Source: Streptomyces sp. NRRL F-5122 (GTDB lineage: Bacteria; Actinomycetota; Actinomycetes; Streptomycetales; Streptomycetaceae). Taken from it: a DNA stretch of 64,000 nt. Positions 8,934 through 16,867 of this stretch are shown one piece after another. Under the pieces are notes generated by a model. That model saw only the letters and a list, made by a program, of their open reading frames with translations. It was not told where the DNA came from and searched no databases. Positions within the stretch are counted from its first letter, which is position 1, and each line of letters starts with the position of its first letter. The stretch covers positions 186,001 to 250,000 of the forward strand of contig NZ_LMWH01000228.1 of NCBI RefSeq assembly GCF_001507435.1, given 5' to 3'. Both the position numbers and the translations under genes were made by a program.

Positions 8934-9739
8934 GCGTCTCCTCCCTGCCACCGCGTCAGCGTCCGCCGGGCACCACCGGCCTGTTCGCCGTCAGCGACCG
9001 CGTCCTCGTCGACCACACCCAGGTAGCGCCGGCGCACCTCGTCGGAGGCGGCCAGCTCGTCGGCCGGGCCGGACAGGGTGACCTCGCCGACCTCGAGGAC
9101 GTACGCGCGCGTGGCGAGCCGCAGGGCGAGGGCGGCGTTCTGCTCGACGAGCAGCACCGAGGTTCCCTGCGCGTTGATCTCCCGTACGGTGTCGGCGATC
9201 CGCCGGGCCATGAGGGGGGCGAGGCCGAGGGACGGCTCGTCGAGGAGCAGCACCTTCGGACCCGCCATCAGGGCGCGGGCGACGGCGAGCATCTGCTGTT
9301 CGCCACCGGAGAGCAGGCCGGCCCGCTGCCCCGCGCGCTCGGCGAGCACGGGGAACAGCTCGTGGACGCGCTCCAGGGCCGCGGCCCGGCCCGGCCGGGT
9401 GCCGCCGAGGGCGCCCGCGCGCAGATTGTCGGCGACCGTCATCCGCGCGAACACCCTCCGTCCTTCGGGCACTTGGGACACCCCCGCGGCAACCACCCGG
9501 TCCGGGGGCAGCGCGTCGAGACGGCGGTCGCCGAGGCGCACACCGCCCTCGGTCACCGCGCCGCCGTGGAAGGACAGCGTCCGGCTGATCGCCCTGAGCA
9601 GCGTGGACTTGCCGGCGCCGTTGCCGCCGAGCACCGTCACCACCGCCCCCTCGGGCACCTCGAGGGACACCCGGCGCAGTGCCCGCACAGGTCCGTATCC
9701 GACTGACAGGTCGTGGACGACCAGTCCGGATCCGCCCAT
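8930..9739 (-). CDS. Liv-type ABC transporter ATP-binding protein (LivF-like)
   Basis: First gene of the five-gene transporter operon, encoding the second ATPase. It has Walker A LGGNGAGKST, signature LSGGEQQMLAVARAL, Walker B LLLDEPSLGLAP and switch His region LLVEQNAALAL. The ATG at 9739 has AGGGGG six bases upstream. The product is 269 residues with a roughly 25-residue Arg/Asp-rich tail beyond the LivF core. Its 180-base upstream region is shared with a divergent PucR-type regulator, which is the natural candidate to control the operon. Confidence 0.93.
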   Translation of the reverse strand: MGGSGLVVHDLSVGYGPVRALRRVSLEVPEGAVVTVLGGNGAGKSTLLRAISRTLSFHGGAVTEGGVRLGDRRLDALPPDRVVAAGVSQVPEGRRVFARMTVADNLRAGALGGTRPGRAAALERVHELFPVLAERAGQRAGLLSGGEQQMLAVARALMAGPKVLLLDEPSLGLAPLMARRIADTVREINAQGTSVLLVEQNAALALRLATRAYVLEVGEVTLSGPADELAASDEVRRRYLGVVDEDAVADGEQAGGARRTLTRWQGGDA

Positions 9740-9850
9740 GAACGACCCCCTGTTCCGACTCGGTGTGGCGCTCACCCCAGCACCGACGGTCGCGCCCGTC
9801 CACGGCCCTCGGCGGAATCGCTGCGGGTGCCCAGCGGGCCGGGCCGGGCG

Positions 9851-9866
9851 TTGTGCGCGTGCACAA
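9851..9866. promoter_or_regulatory. Palindrome between the transporter operon and its divergent regulator
   Basis: TTGTGCGCGTGCACAA has 6-bp arms (TTGTGC/GCACAA) around a 4-base centre. It lies roughly 110 bases upstream of the LivF start and 54 bases upstream of the PucR-type gene, a good position for an operator serving both. The assignment is by position and symmetry only. Confidence 0.4.
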
Positions 9867-9919
9867 GACCGCGTGTCAGGGGCCTGTGCGGGACCCCTTT
9901 GCGATGGCATCCTCCGGCC

Positions 9920-11116
9920 ATGGGAGGGCGAAGGCCGCGGACCGGTCATGACTGGAAGCTGCTCGCGGAGTCCTGCAAGGCTCTGCTGGAACGGCTGCCG
10001 CTGCTCGTCGACGAGCATCTGCGGCAACTCACCGAGTACTCCTCCGTCTACGGGCAGGTGCTCCCGCAGGACCAGCAGTGGCGGGAGGCGGAGGAGGCGA
10101 TGCGGATCGGCATCGAGACCCTCTACGCTCCCCGGGACTCGCCGCGCCGCGACCTGGAGCACGCCGAGGACACCGGGCGGCGCCGAGCCCGGCAGGGGCT
10201 GCCGCTCGACCTGCTGGTGCACGCCTACCGGAACGCCGGTTATCTGCTGTGGGACGCGCTCGTCGACGGGGCCGCGGGCCAGGAGCCCGAGCGGCTCGCG
10301 GCGTTGATGCGTTCGACGACGATGGTGTGGTCTGCGGTGGACGCGCAGACCCAGACGGCGTCCGAGGCCTACCGTGCCACCGAGGCGGAACTTCGACGGC
10401 GCACCGACGAGCAGCTGCAGGCGCTGCTCGATGCGCTGCTGGAGGGGCAGGCCACGCCCGGGCTGGCGGCCCGCGCGGCCGCGGGTCTCGATCTGCCGGA
10501 GCACGGGCCGTACGCGGTGGTGGTCCTGCGGGCCGAGCGGCGGGAGGCGGCCGAACGGCCGGTGCGCGGCGCCGGGTTCCGGTTCATCTGGCGGATGCGC
10601 GCCGACGGTGAGGTGGGGGTGGTGGCGCTCACCCCCGATCAGGACCTGGACGGCGTCGCGCGTGTGCTGGACGGGTGGTGCTCGGGTCCGGGTGGCATCA
10701 GCCCGGTCGTGCCCGGGCTCGCCGAACTGGGGCGGGCGCGGCGGCTGGCCGAGTTGGCGCTGCGCACCTGCCCGCCGGACGCGACCGCGGTCGTGCGGCT
10801 GGACCAGCGGATGCCGACGGCGCTGGTGGTGAGTCAGCCGGAGCTCGCCGACCGGCTGGTGGCGGACGTGTTCGGCGCGCTCCTCGAACTGGAGCCCGCC
10901 GACCGGGCCGTGCTCCTGGAGACCCTCGACGTATGGCTGTCCTGCGAGGGCTCGGCCGGCCGGGCCGCGAGCCGGCTGTACTGCCACCGCAACACGGTCT
11001 TCAACCGGCTGCGGCGGCTGGAACAGCTCACCTTCCGCTCGCTGGCCCGCCCCCGCGACCTGATCGAGATGACCCTGGCCCTGGACGCTTACCGCTTGTC
11101 CGGGGCGCGCAGATGA
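9920..11116 (+). CDS. PucR/CdaR-type transcriptional regulator
   Basis: The 398-residue protein ends in a PucR C-terminal helix-turn-helix domain: the block around LETLDVWLSCEGSAGRAASR continues into LYCHRNTVFNRLRRLEQLT. The N-terminal half is alpha-helical and resembles the RsbRD-like sensor domain seen in many actinobacterial regulators of this type. The classical PucR N-terminal domain is absent. The ATG at 9920 is followed by GGAGGGCGAAGG; a longer N terminus would be Pro/Arg-rich and unlike a folded domain. It is transcribed away from the Liv-type operon and probably controls it, in response to an unknown ligand. Confidence 0.85.
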   Translation: MGGRRPRTGHDWKLLAESCKALLERLPLLVDEHLRQLTEYSSVYGQVLPQDQQWREAEEAMRIGIETLYAPRDSPRRDLEHAEDTGRRRARQGLPLDLLVHAYRNAGYLLWDALVDGAAGQEPERLAALMRSTTMVWSAVDAQTQTASEAYRATEAELRRRTDEQLQALLDALLEGQATPGLAARAAAGLDLPEHGPYAVVVLRAERREAAERPVRGAGFRFIWRMRADGEVGVVALTPDQDLDGVARVLDGWCSGPGGISPVVPGLAELGRARRLAELALRTCPPDATAVVRLDQRMPTALVVSQPELADRLVADVFGALLELEPADRAVLLETLDVWLSCEGSAGRAASRLYCHRNTVFNRLRRLEQLTFRSLARPRDLIEMTLALDAYRLSGARR

Positions 11117-11606
11117 GCGGAGGCTCGTTGGGGGCGCGCGGCTGATGGACCTGCCGTCGCCCCGGCGCTCCGGGAACTCGGGCCGGTAGGCCCCGGCCGA
11201 TCCGCTCCGCGACGCGTACCAGGACCGGGCGGGCGTCCGGGACGCAACGGGGCGACGCCCGGCCCGACGCCGGTCAGCGGGTACTGCCGGGGCATTCCGG
11301 CCCGGCATCCCGGCGGCCGGCCTGCCGCGCACCGTGACGGTGTCCCTCCCGGCCGAACGCGTGGCGGTGACCGGCGGCGCCCCGACGTTCCGTCGGCCCT
11401 CGCCGGTGATCACGCGGCCGCCCGCCCGGCGCCGGCCCGCAGCCGAGCGCGTGGAGCATGGCCTCGGTGCCGGACCGGGAACCCATCGTGGTCTTCCCGT
11501 CCGGTCCCCGGGAACGGGGCGGGAACAACGTACGACCGGGATGGGAAACCACGGTGTGCAGGGTCGAATACGGCACATCGCGGCCGGAATCGGGTAGACC
11601 GGAGCT
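11117..11606. other. Intergenic region, no supported gene
   Basis: These 490 bases between the regulator and the ADP-ribosylglycohydrolase gene hold several open frames on both strands. None shows a recognisable protein pattern, ribosome-binding site or family motif. A decayed gene is possible but cannot be shown by eye. The promoter for the following + strand genes should lie near its right end. Confidence 0.4.
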
Positions 11607-12683
11607 ATGACCCCTGTGGGCACTGAGCCAGAGCTCGCGGACCGAATCCTCGGGGGCTGGCTCGGCCGGATCGCGGGCAACATGCTCGGCAAGCCGGTCG
11701 AGCAGGGCGACCTGTGGACGCGCGAGCGTATCGACCGCTATCTGCGGCAGGCCTCGGCCCTGCCGCTGACCGACTACCTGCCGGAACCCGCCACCGAGAC
11801 GGACGGCTTCGAACTGCGGCCCGAGTGGCGCCAGTGCGTGCGCGGACGCATCCACGGCAGTTGCCGGGACGACGACGTCGACTACGCGATCCTGGGCCTG
11901 GACCTGCTCGAGACGCACGGCTTCGACTTCAGCACCGAACAGGTCGGCGACCTGTGGCTGCTGCGGCTGCCGTACCTTCAGACGTTCACGGCCGAGCGGG
12001 TCGCGTACCGCAACCTCGCCAACGGCCTCAAGCCACCGGTCACAGCCACGTACGACAACCCCTACCAGGAGTGGATCGGCGCCCTGATCCGCGCCGACGT
12101 CTACGGCTGGACCTGCCCGGGCCTGCCCCACCAGGCGGCCGCACTGGCCCGCAGGGACGCGGTCCTGTCCCACACCGGCAACGGGGTGTACGGGGCCATG
12201 TGGGCGGCGGCGCTGATCTCCGCGGCGTTCACCGCGCCCACGGTCCGGCAGGCAATCGACACCGCTCTGACCGTGATCCCCGCGAGCAGCCGCCTCGCCC
12301 GGACCGTACGCCGGGTGATCTCACTGCACGAGACCCGGTTGAGCTGGGAGGAGACGCTCGACACGGCCACCGGGGAGACGACGGGGCTCGGCTGGATCCA
12401 CACCGTCCCCAACGCGGCGGTGCTCACCGCCGGGCTCCTGTACGGCGACGGCGACTTCACCCGCACGATCGCGCTCACCGTCCGCGGCGGACTGGACACC
12501 GACTCCAACGGCGCCACGGCGGGGTCGGTCGCCGGCGTCCTCACAGGTGCCCGGGCCATCCCGGCGCAGTGGAAGGACCCCTTGGAGGACACGGTCCGCA
12601 GTGCCGTCTTCGGCTTCGACTGCGTCAGCATCGGCGAGCTGGCGGACCGGACGCTGCGTCTCGCGCACACCGACAGCCGGTGA
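11607..12683 (+). CDS. ADP-ribosylglycohydrolase (DraG) family protein
   Basis: Members hydrolyse ADP-ribose from proteins, nucleic acids or small molecules using a two-metal centre. The N terminus (ILGGWLGRIAGNMLGKPVE) and the C-terminal GGLDTDSNGATAGSVAGVL loop are the family landmarks; the latter supplies Asp ligands. A second acidic segment, CRDDDVDYAILGLDLLE, near residue 90 fits the first metal-binding motif. The 358-residue length is normal. The ATG at 11607 is the first good start. It is first in a same-strand row with a Nudix hydrolase and a sirtuin. The substrate is unknown, and actinobacterial members of this subgroup are largely uncharacterised. Confidence 0.87.
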   Translation: MTPVGTEPELADRILGGWLGRIAGNMLGKPVEQGDLWTRERIDRYLRQASALPLTDYLPEPATETDGFELRPEWRQCVRGRIHGSCRDDDVDYAILGLDLLETHGFDFSTEQVGDLWLLRLPYLQTFTAERVAYRNLANGLKPPVTATYDNPYQEWIGALIRADVYGWTCPGLPHQAAALARRDAVLSHTGNGVYGAMWAAALISAAFTAPTVRQAIDTALTVIPASSRLARTVRRVISLHETRLSWEETLDTATGETTGLGWIHTVPNAAVLTAGLLYGDGDFTRTIALTVRGGLDTDSNGATAGSVAGVLTGARAIPAQWKDPLEDTVRSAVFGFDCVSIGELADRTLRLAHTDSR

Positions 12684-12740
12684 TCCGCGGGCCCGACCAT
12701 CCGTCCGCGGCAGCAGGACCGGTGTGGTTACTCTTCCTGG

Positions 12741-13232
12741 GTGACCACACCGGACTTCGCCACGTACATCGCGTCCCTGCCGCGCGTCCTCGCCGGCGCG
12801 GCCGCACTCTTCCGCGACGCCGAGGGGCACGTGCTGCTCGTCGAGCCCAACTACCGCGACGGATGGGCACTGCCCGGCGGGACGATCGAGTCGGACACGG
12901 GTGAGACACCCCGGCAGGGCGCCCGGCGCGAGACCGAGGAGGAGATCGGGCTCGACGTCGAGCTCGGGCGGCTCCTCGCGGTGGACTGGGTGCACGGGAC
13001 GGCGCGGCCGCCACTGGTGGCGTATCTGTACGACGGCGGGGTACTCGCCGAGAACGACCTCAAGGCGATCCGGCTGCAGGAGGAGGAACTGCTGTCCTGG
13101 CGGCTGGTCCCGCAGGAGGAGCTCACCGCCTACCTTCCGGGCGAACCGGGCCGCCGGGTCCTGGCCGCCCTCGAGGTGCTGGCGGAGGGCGCGGGCACGG
13201 CGGAACTCGAGAACGGCCACCGCGTGGGCTGA
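12741..13232 (+). CDS. Nudix hydrolase
   Basis: The product (163 residues) carries a Nudix box: ALPGGTIESDTGE, then seven residues, then RETEEEIGL, giving the catalytic REUxEExGU core that binds magnesium. The spacing between the box's leading Gly and first Glu is seven residues instead of the canonical five, a two-residue insertion. The GTG at 12741 has only a weak ribosome site. It starts 57 bases after the ADP-ribosylglycohydrolase stop and could hydrolyse a nucleoside-diphosphate compound such as ADP-ribose. That substrate is inferred from context only. Confidence 0.87.
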   Translation: MTTPDFATYIASLPRVLAGAAALFRDAEGHVLLVEPNYRDGWALPGGTIESDTGETPRQGARRETEEEIGLDVELGRLLAVDWVHGTARPPLVAYLYDGGVLAENDLKAIRLQEEELLSWRLVPQEELTAYLPGEPGRRVLAALEVLAEGAGTAELENGHRVG

Positions 13233-13478
13233 CCGAGCTTCTCTCGGGCTCCGCTGAGAGAGCGGTGGACGAGGCAGTAGCCGCACAGTTGCGGGCCAAC
13301 GGAAGTGCTGACGCCACATCTGGGACCAAGGCCGTCACTGTGAAGGCGGTCGACCAAGATGGGACGGATCGTCCCGGAAGGCCTGCGGGAAACCGCCAGG
13401 CCGTTCTTGCCGCCGGCCCGGTGATGTTGCCGCCCATATCCGTTCGCCCCGAGCAGGAAGGCGTCCTACGCTCGGCGC

Positions 13479-14219
13479 ATGGACAGGCCCCTCGTAGCCA
13501 TTCTCAGCGGCGCCGGTATCTCCACCGACTCCGGGATCCCCGACTACCGCGGGCCCAACGGGCTGTGGCGGAAGGATCCCGAGGCCGAGAAGCTCGTGAC
13601 GTACGAGTACTACATGGGCGATCCCGAGATCCGGCGGCGCTCCTGGCAGATGCGGCGCAAGAACCGGACCCTGAAGGCCGAGCCCAACGCCGCACACCGG
13701 GCCGTGGCCGAGCTCGAGCGGTCCGGGGTCCCCGTACGGGTCATCACACAGAACGTGGACGGGCTGCACCAGCTCGCCGGCATGCCCGCCCGCAAGGTGC
13801 TGGAGCTGCACGGCACGGCCCGCAGCTTCGTCTGCACCCGCTGTCACACCCGCGGCCGCATGGAGGACGCCCTCGCCCGCGTCGAGGCCGGCGAGGACGA
13901 CCCGCCCTGCCTGAACTGCGGCGGCATCCTCAAATCCGCCACCGTCATGTTCGGCGAACGACTCGACCCCGTCGTCCTCGGCGAAGCCCTCGCCATCACC
14001 AAGGCCTGCCAGATCTTCGTCGCCGTCGGCAGCAGCCTCCAGGTCCAGCCAGCCGCCGGACTCGCCGGAGTCGCCGCCGACCACGGCGCACGCCTGGTCA
14101 TCGTCAACGCCGAACCCACCCCGTACGACGACCGCGCCGACGACGTCGTACGCGAACCCATCGGCACCGCCCTGCCCGCGCTGCTGCGCGCCCTCGTCCC
14201 CGCGGACGGCCAGGCCTGA
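13479..14219 (+). CDS. NAD-dependent protein deacylase (sirtuin)
   Basis: Sir2-family enzymes remove acyl groups from lysines using NAD, releasing nicotinamide and O-acyl-ADP-ribose. All landmarks are visible: GAGISTDSGIPDYRG at residues 11-25 (NAD binding), TQNVDGLH at 90-97, catalytic His at about 111 (ELHG), a zinc site of C119/C122 and C144/C147, and GSSLQVQP near 185. The 246-residue length is typical. The ATG at 13479 begins directly with the Rossmann strand. Targets are unknown. In actinobacteria such enzymes commonly act on acyl-CoA synthetases and other metabolic enzymes. Confidence 0.95.
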   Translation: MDRPLVAILSGAGISTDSGIPDYRGPNGLWRKDPEAEKLVTYEYYMGDPEIRRRSWQMRRKNRTLKAEPNAAHRAVAELERSGVPVRVITQNVDGLHQLAGMPARKVLELHGTARSFVCTRCHTRGRMEDALARVEAGEDDPPCLNCGGILKSATVMFGERLDPVVLGEALAITKACQIFVAVGSSLQVQPAAGLAGVAADHGARLVIVNAEPTPYDDRADDVVREPIGTALPALLRALVPADGQA

Positions 14220-14295
14220 CAGCACCCTGACCACCGCACCCCATCCGGCAGTCGCGGCACCGGCCCGCGAACCGCGGCGGTCCGGCATGCGCCGC

Positions 14296-15228
14296 TCACG
14301 CACCCGCCATGGCCTCGCGGCCGGCCCCCTGCTTGCGATACGCACCGGGGGACATGCCCGTGACCCGCTTGAAGGCCACGCTGAGTGCGCTTTCCGAGCC
14401 GTATCCGACGGAGCGGGCGATGAGGGCGACCGTGTCGGTGCTCTCCCGCAGCTGCCGGGAGGCGAGTTCGATCCGCCAGCGGGTCAGATACTCCAGGGGC
14501 CCCTGGCCGACCGTCTCCTTGAAGCGCGCCGCCAGGGTGGACCGCGACACCGCCCCTGCCTGCGCCAGTTCGGCCACCGTCCAGGATTGCGCGGGAGCTT
14601 CGTGCATCGATGCCAGGGCCGTGGCCACCACAGGGTCGGCGAGGCCTGACAGCCAGCCCGACACCGCGTGCGGCCGGCGGGCAAGGTGCAGCCGCAGAAC
14701 GTGGATGAGCATGACGACGGCGAGGTGCTCGGCGACCAGGCGCGAGGCCGGCGGTCCGTGCTGCAGTTCCTGTTCGATGGCGGTCAGCGCCCACTCCACG
14801 GCATCCGCCTGCTCGGTCCCCGCGGGCACGTGGACGACCGGGGGCAACCCGTCGAGCAGCAGCTCCTGGGCACGCTCGCCGAAGGAGAAGCGGCCGCCGA
14901 TCATGTACACCTCGTCAGCGGTACCGACCCGGGCGACACCGTCCACCGCCGCCTCGAAGACGGGGCCCGCGTCCACCGCGGTGGCCTCGGGATCACTGCG
15001 CAGAGTGAAGCGCAGCGGCCGGGTGAGCAGGTAGCAGTCGCCGGCCGCCAGATCGACCGGTGCCGGGAGCCCGTCGACCTCGAGCCGGCACCGTCCACGC
15101 CTGACGGCGTTGAACTTCACGCCGGAGGGTGCGTCGAACCGCAGGGCCCATCGCCCTCCCGCCGCCAGGCCCGTCGACAGATGGCTCTGCGTCTGAAGCA
15201 GGCCCAGCACATCCTCCAGCGGATCCAT
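14296..15228 (-). CDS. AraC-family transcriptional regulator, cupin-type sensor
   Basis: The 310-residue protein has an N-terminal cupin-like domain (about residues 25-170) and a C-terminal double helix-turn-helix (about 200-300). Characteristic stretches are WTVAELAQAGAVSRSTLAARFKE and VALIARSVGYGSESALSVAFKR with GMSPGAYRK. I chose the ATG at 15228 because AGGAGG is five bases upstream; another ATG two codons earlier is less well placed. It is divergent from a short-chain dehydrogenase gene. The intervening region contains three copies of CTGGACGA, so autoregulation and control of the dehydrogenase are likely. Confidence 0.9.
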   Translation of the reverse strand: MDPLEDVLGLLQTQSHLSTGLAAGGRWALRFDAPSGVKFNAVRRGRCRLEVDGLPAPVDLAAGDCYLLTRPLRFTLRSDPEATAVDAGPVFEAAVDGVARVGTADEVYMIGGRFSFGERAQELLLDGLPPVVHVPAGTEQADAVEWALTAIEQELQHGPPASRLVAEHLAVVMLIHVLRLHLARRPHAVSGWLSGLADPVVATALASMHEAPAQSWTVAELAQAGAVSRSTLAARFKETVGQGPLEYLTRWRIELASRQLRESTDTVALIARSVGYGSESALSVAFKRVTGMSPGAYRKQGAGREAMAGA

Positions 15229-15239
15229 GAGCACCTCCT

Positions 15240-15287
15240 CTGGACGATGACTGAAGAACCCTGGACGACAAGTTATACATCGTCCAG
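15240..15287. promoter_or_regulatory. Three CTGGACGA sites, probable AraC-family operator
   Basis: CTGGACGATG at 15240-15249 and CTGGACGACA at 15261-15270 are direct repeats exactly 21 bases apart, the two-helical-turn spacing typical of AraC half-sites. CATCGTCCAG at 15278-15287 is the perfect inverse of the first copy. A -10-like TTATACAT overlaps the left edge of the third copy. The arrangement fits autoregulation of the AraC gene and control of the divergent dehydrogenase. Confidence 0.7.
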
Positions 15288-15344
15288 CGCTGCGGACCTA
15301 CGGTGAATGGCGTACGTGATTTCGCACCTCAGGAAAGACTGCCC

Positions 15345-16307
15345 GTGAACGCCGAATCCCGACTCACCACCCCCTTCCACTCCCACGCCACGGCCACCGA
15401 AGTGATCAACGGCGTCGACCTCACCGGACGCCGCGCGGTGGTCACCGGCGGCGCCTCCGGCATCGGCACCGAGACGGTCCGGGCCCTGGCCCTCGCCGGC
15501 GCCGAGGTCGTCGTCGCCACCCGTCGTCCGGAGACCGCCGAGCCGCTGGTCCGCGAACTCGCCGCCGCCCCCGGTGCCGGATCGGTGCGGGCCGAGGCGC
15601 TCGACCTGTCGGACATCGACTCCGCCCTTGCCTTCGCACAGGCGTGGCGCGGCCCTCTGGACATCCTGGTGGCCAACGCCGGGATCATGGCGCTTCCCAC
15701 GCGGCAGGTCAGCGCGGAGGGCTGGGAGCTGCAGCTCGCCACCAACTTCCTCGGTCACTTCGCCCTGGCCGACGCCCTCCACCCCGCTCTGCGCGAGTCG
15801 GGCTCGGCCCGCGTCGTGGTCGTCAGCTCGGGTGCCCACCTGAACTCGCCCTTCGACTTCGACGACCCGCACTTCGAGCGGCGTCCCTACGACTCCTGGG
15901 AGGCCTACGGGCAGTCCAAGACGGCCGATGTGCTCCTTGCCGTGGGGGCCCGCCGCTGGGCCGACGACGGCATCACGGCCAACGCGGTCGCTCCCGGCGC
16001 CATCCTCACCAACCTCCAGCGCCATCTCGACGACGACGCCATGCGTTCGTTCGGCGTGATGGACGACGAAGGCAACCTGACCCCGCTGCCGCACTACAAG
16101 AACCCGGCCCAGGGCGCCGCGACCTCCGTGCTGCTGGCCGCATCGCCGCTGGTCAAGGGGGTGACCGGCCGCTACTTCGAAGACAACCAGGAAGCATCGG
16201 TCGTATCGGAAGACTCCGATCGGTCCGGCCGGGTGGCCGCTCACGCCCTCGATCAGCACGCGGCGGACCGCCTGTGGGACTACGCAGCCGAAGCCGTACG
16301 CCACTGA
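15345..16307 (+). CDS. Short-chain dehydrogenase/reductase (SDR)
   Basis: An NAD(P)-dependent oxidoreductase of 320 residues. The cofactor-binding TGGASGIG is near residue 34, NAGIMALP near 110, and the active-site Ser and YxxxK (YGQSK) follow VVVSSGAHLNSPFDFDD. The extended C-terminal part (YKNPAQGAATSVLLAASPLV...GRYFED) matches the retinol-dehydrogenase/WW-oxidoreductase-like subgroup. The GTG at 15345 has AGGAAAG seven bases upstream; the frame is open further but without a better start. It is divergent from the AraC regulator, and its substrate is unknown. Confidence 0.9.
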   Translation: MNAESRLTTPFHSHATATEVINGVDLTGRRAVVTGGASGIGTETVRALALAGAEVVVATRRPETAEPLVRELAAAPGAGSVRAEALDLSDIDSALAFAQAWRGPLDILVANAGIMALPTRQVSAEGWELQLATNFLGHFALADALHPALRESGSARVVVVSSGAHLNSPFDFDDPHFERRPYDSWEAYGQSKTADVLLAVGARRWADDGITANAVAPGAILTNLQRHLDDDAMRSFGVMDDEGNLTPLPHYKNPAQGAATSVLLAASPLVKGVTGRYFEDNQEASVVSEDSDRSGRVAAHALDQHAADRLWDYAAEAVRH

Positions 16308-16375
16308 CGTCCGCCTGCCGGGGGACGGTGCCCGCGAGGCGCAGGTGCGGGGCGCGCAGGCCCGGACCGCCGCGC

Positions 16376-16858
16376 TCAGAACAGGCCCGCCCCCCGTTCG
16401 AAGTCCAGCAGGCGCCGCTTGCGGGCGAGGCCGCCGCCGTAGCCCGTCAGATCACCGTTCGCGCCGACGACCCGATGGCACGGCACGATGATGCCGACGG
16501 GGTTCTTGCCGTTGGCCAGTCCGACCGCGCGTGAGGCACCCGGATTGCCGAGGGCGTCGGCCAGTTCGCCGTACGAGCGCGTCTCGCCGTAGGGGATCTT
16601 CCGCAACTGCTCCCACACACTGAGCTGGAACGGGGTTCCCCGCAGGCGCATGTCGAGGGTGAAGTCCTTCGACTCGCCCGCGAAGTAGGCCCGCAGTTGT
16701 GCGGTCGCCTCACCGAAGGGCGTGTCGTCGCGCTCCCCGAAGGCCTTCTCCGGCGGGCGGTGGCGCTGTCCGTCCATGTACAGACCGCACAGGACACCGT
16801 CGTCGGCGACAAGGGTGAGCGGGCCGTAGGGGCTGTCGATGACGTTGTGCTGTTTCAT
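16376..16858 (-). CDS. ogt: Methylated-DNA--protein-cysteine S-methyltransferase
   Basis: This suicide repair protein transfers methyl groups from O6-methylguanine to its own cysteine. The active-site motif IIVPCHRVVG places the acceptor at about Cys127. FQLSVWEQLRKIPYGETRSYGELA is the conserved DNA-binding segment before it. The 160-residue length is normal. It starts nine bases after the stop of the Ada-AlkA gene and is clearly co-transcribed with it, making a compact adaptive-response-type operon. Confidence 0.95.
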   Translation of the reverse strand: MKQHNVIDSPYGPLTLVADDGVLCGLYMDGQRHRPPEKAFGERDDTPFGEATAQLRAYFAGESKDFTLDMRLRGTPFQLSVWEQLRKIPYGETRSYGELADALGNPGASRAVGLANGKNPVGIIVPCHRVVGANGDLTGYGGGLARKRRLLDFERGAGLF

Positions 16859-16867
16859 GGAACGTCC

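Noticed and set aside
8930-11692. A 920-codon minus-strand frame ending in the LivF-like gene
   Set aside because: The first two thirds are antisense to the PucR-type regulator, with Arg/Pro-rich composition. The LivF start with its ribosome site is at 9739.
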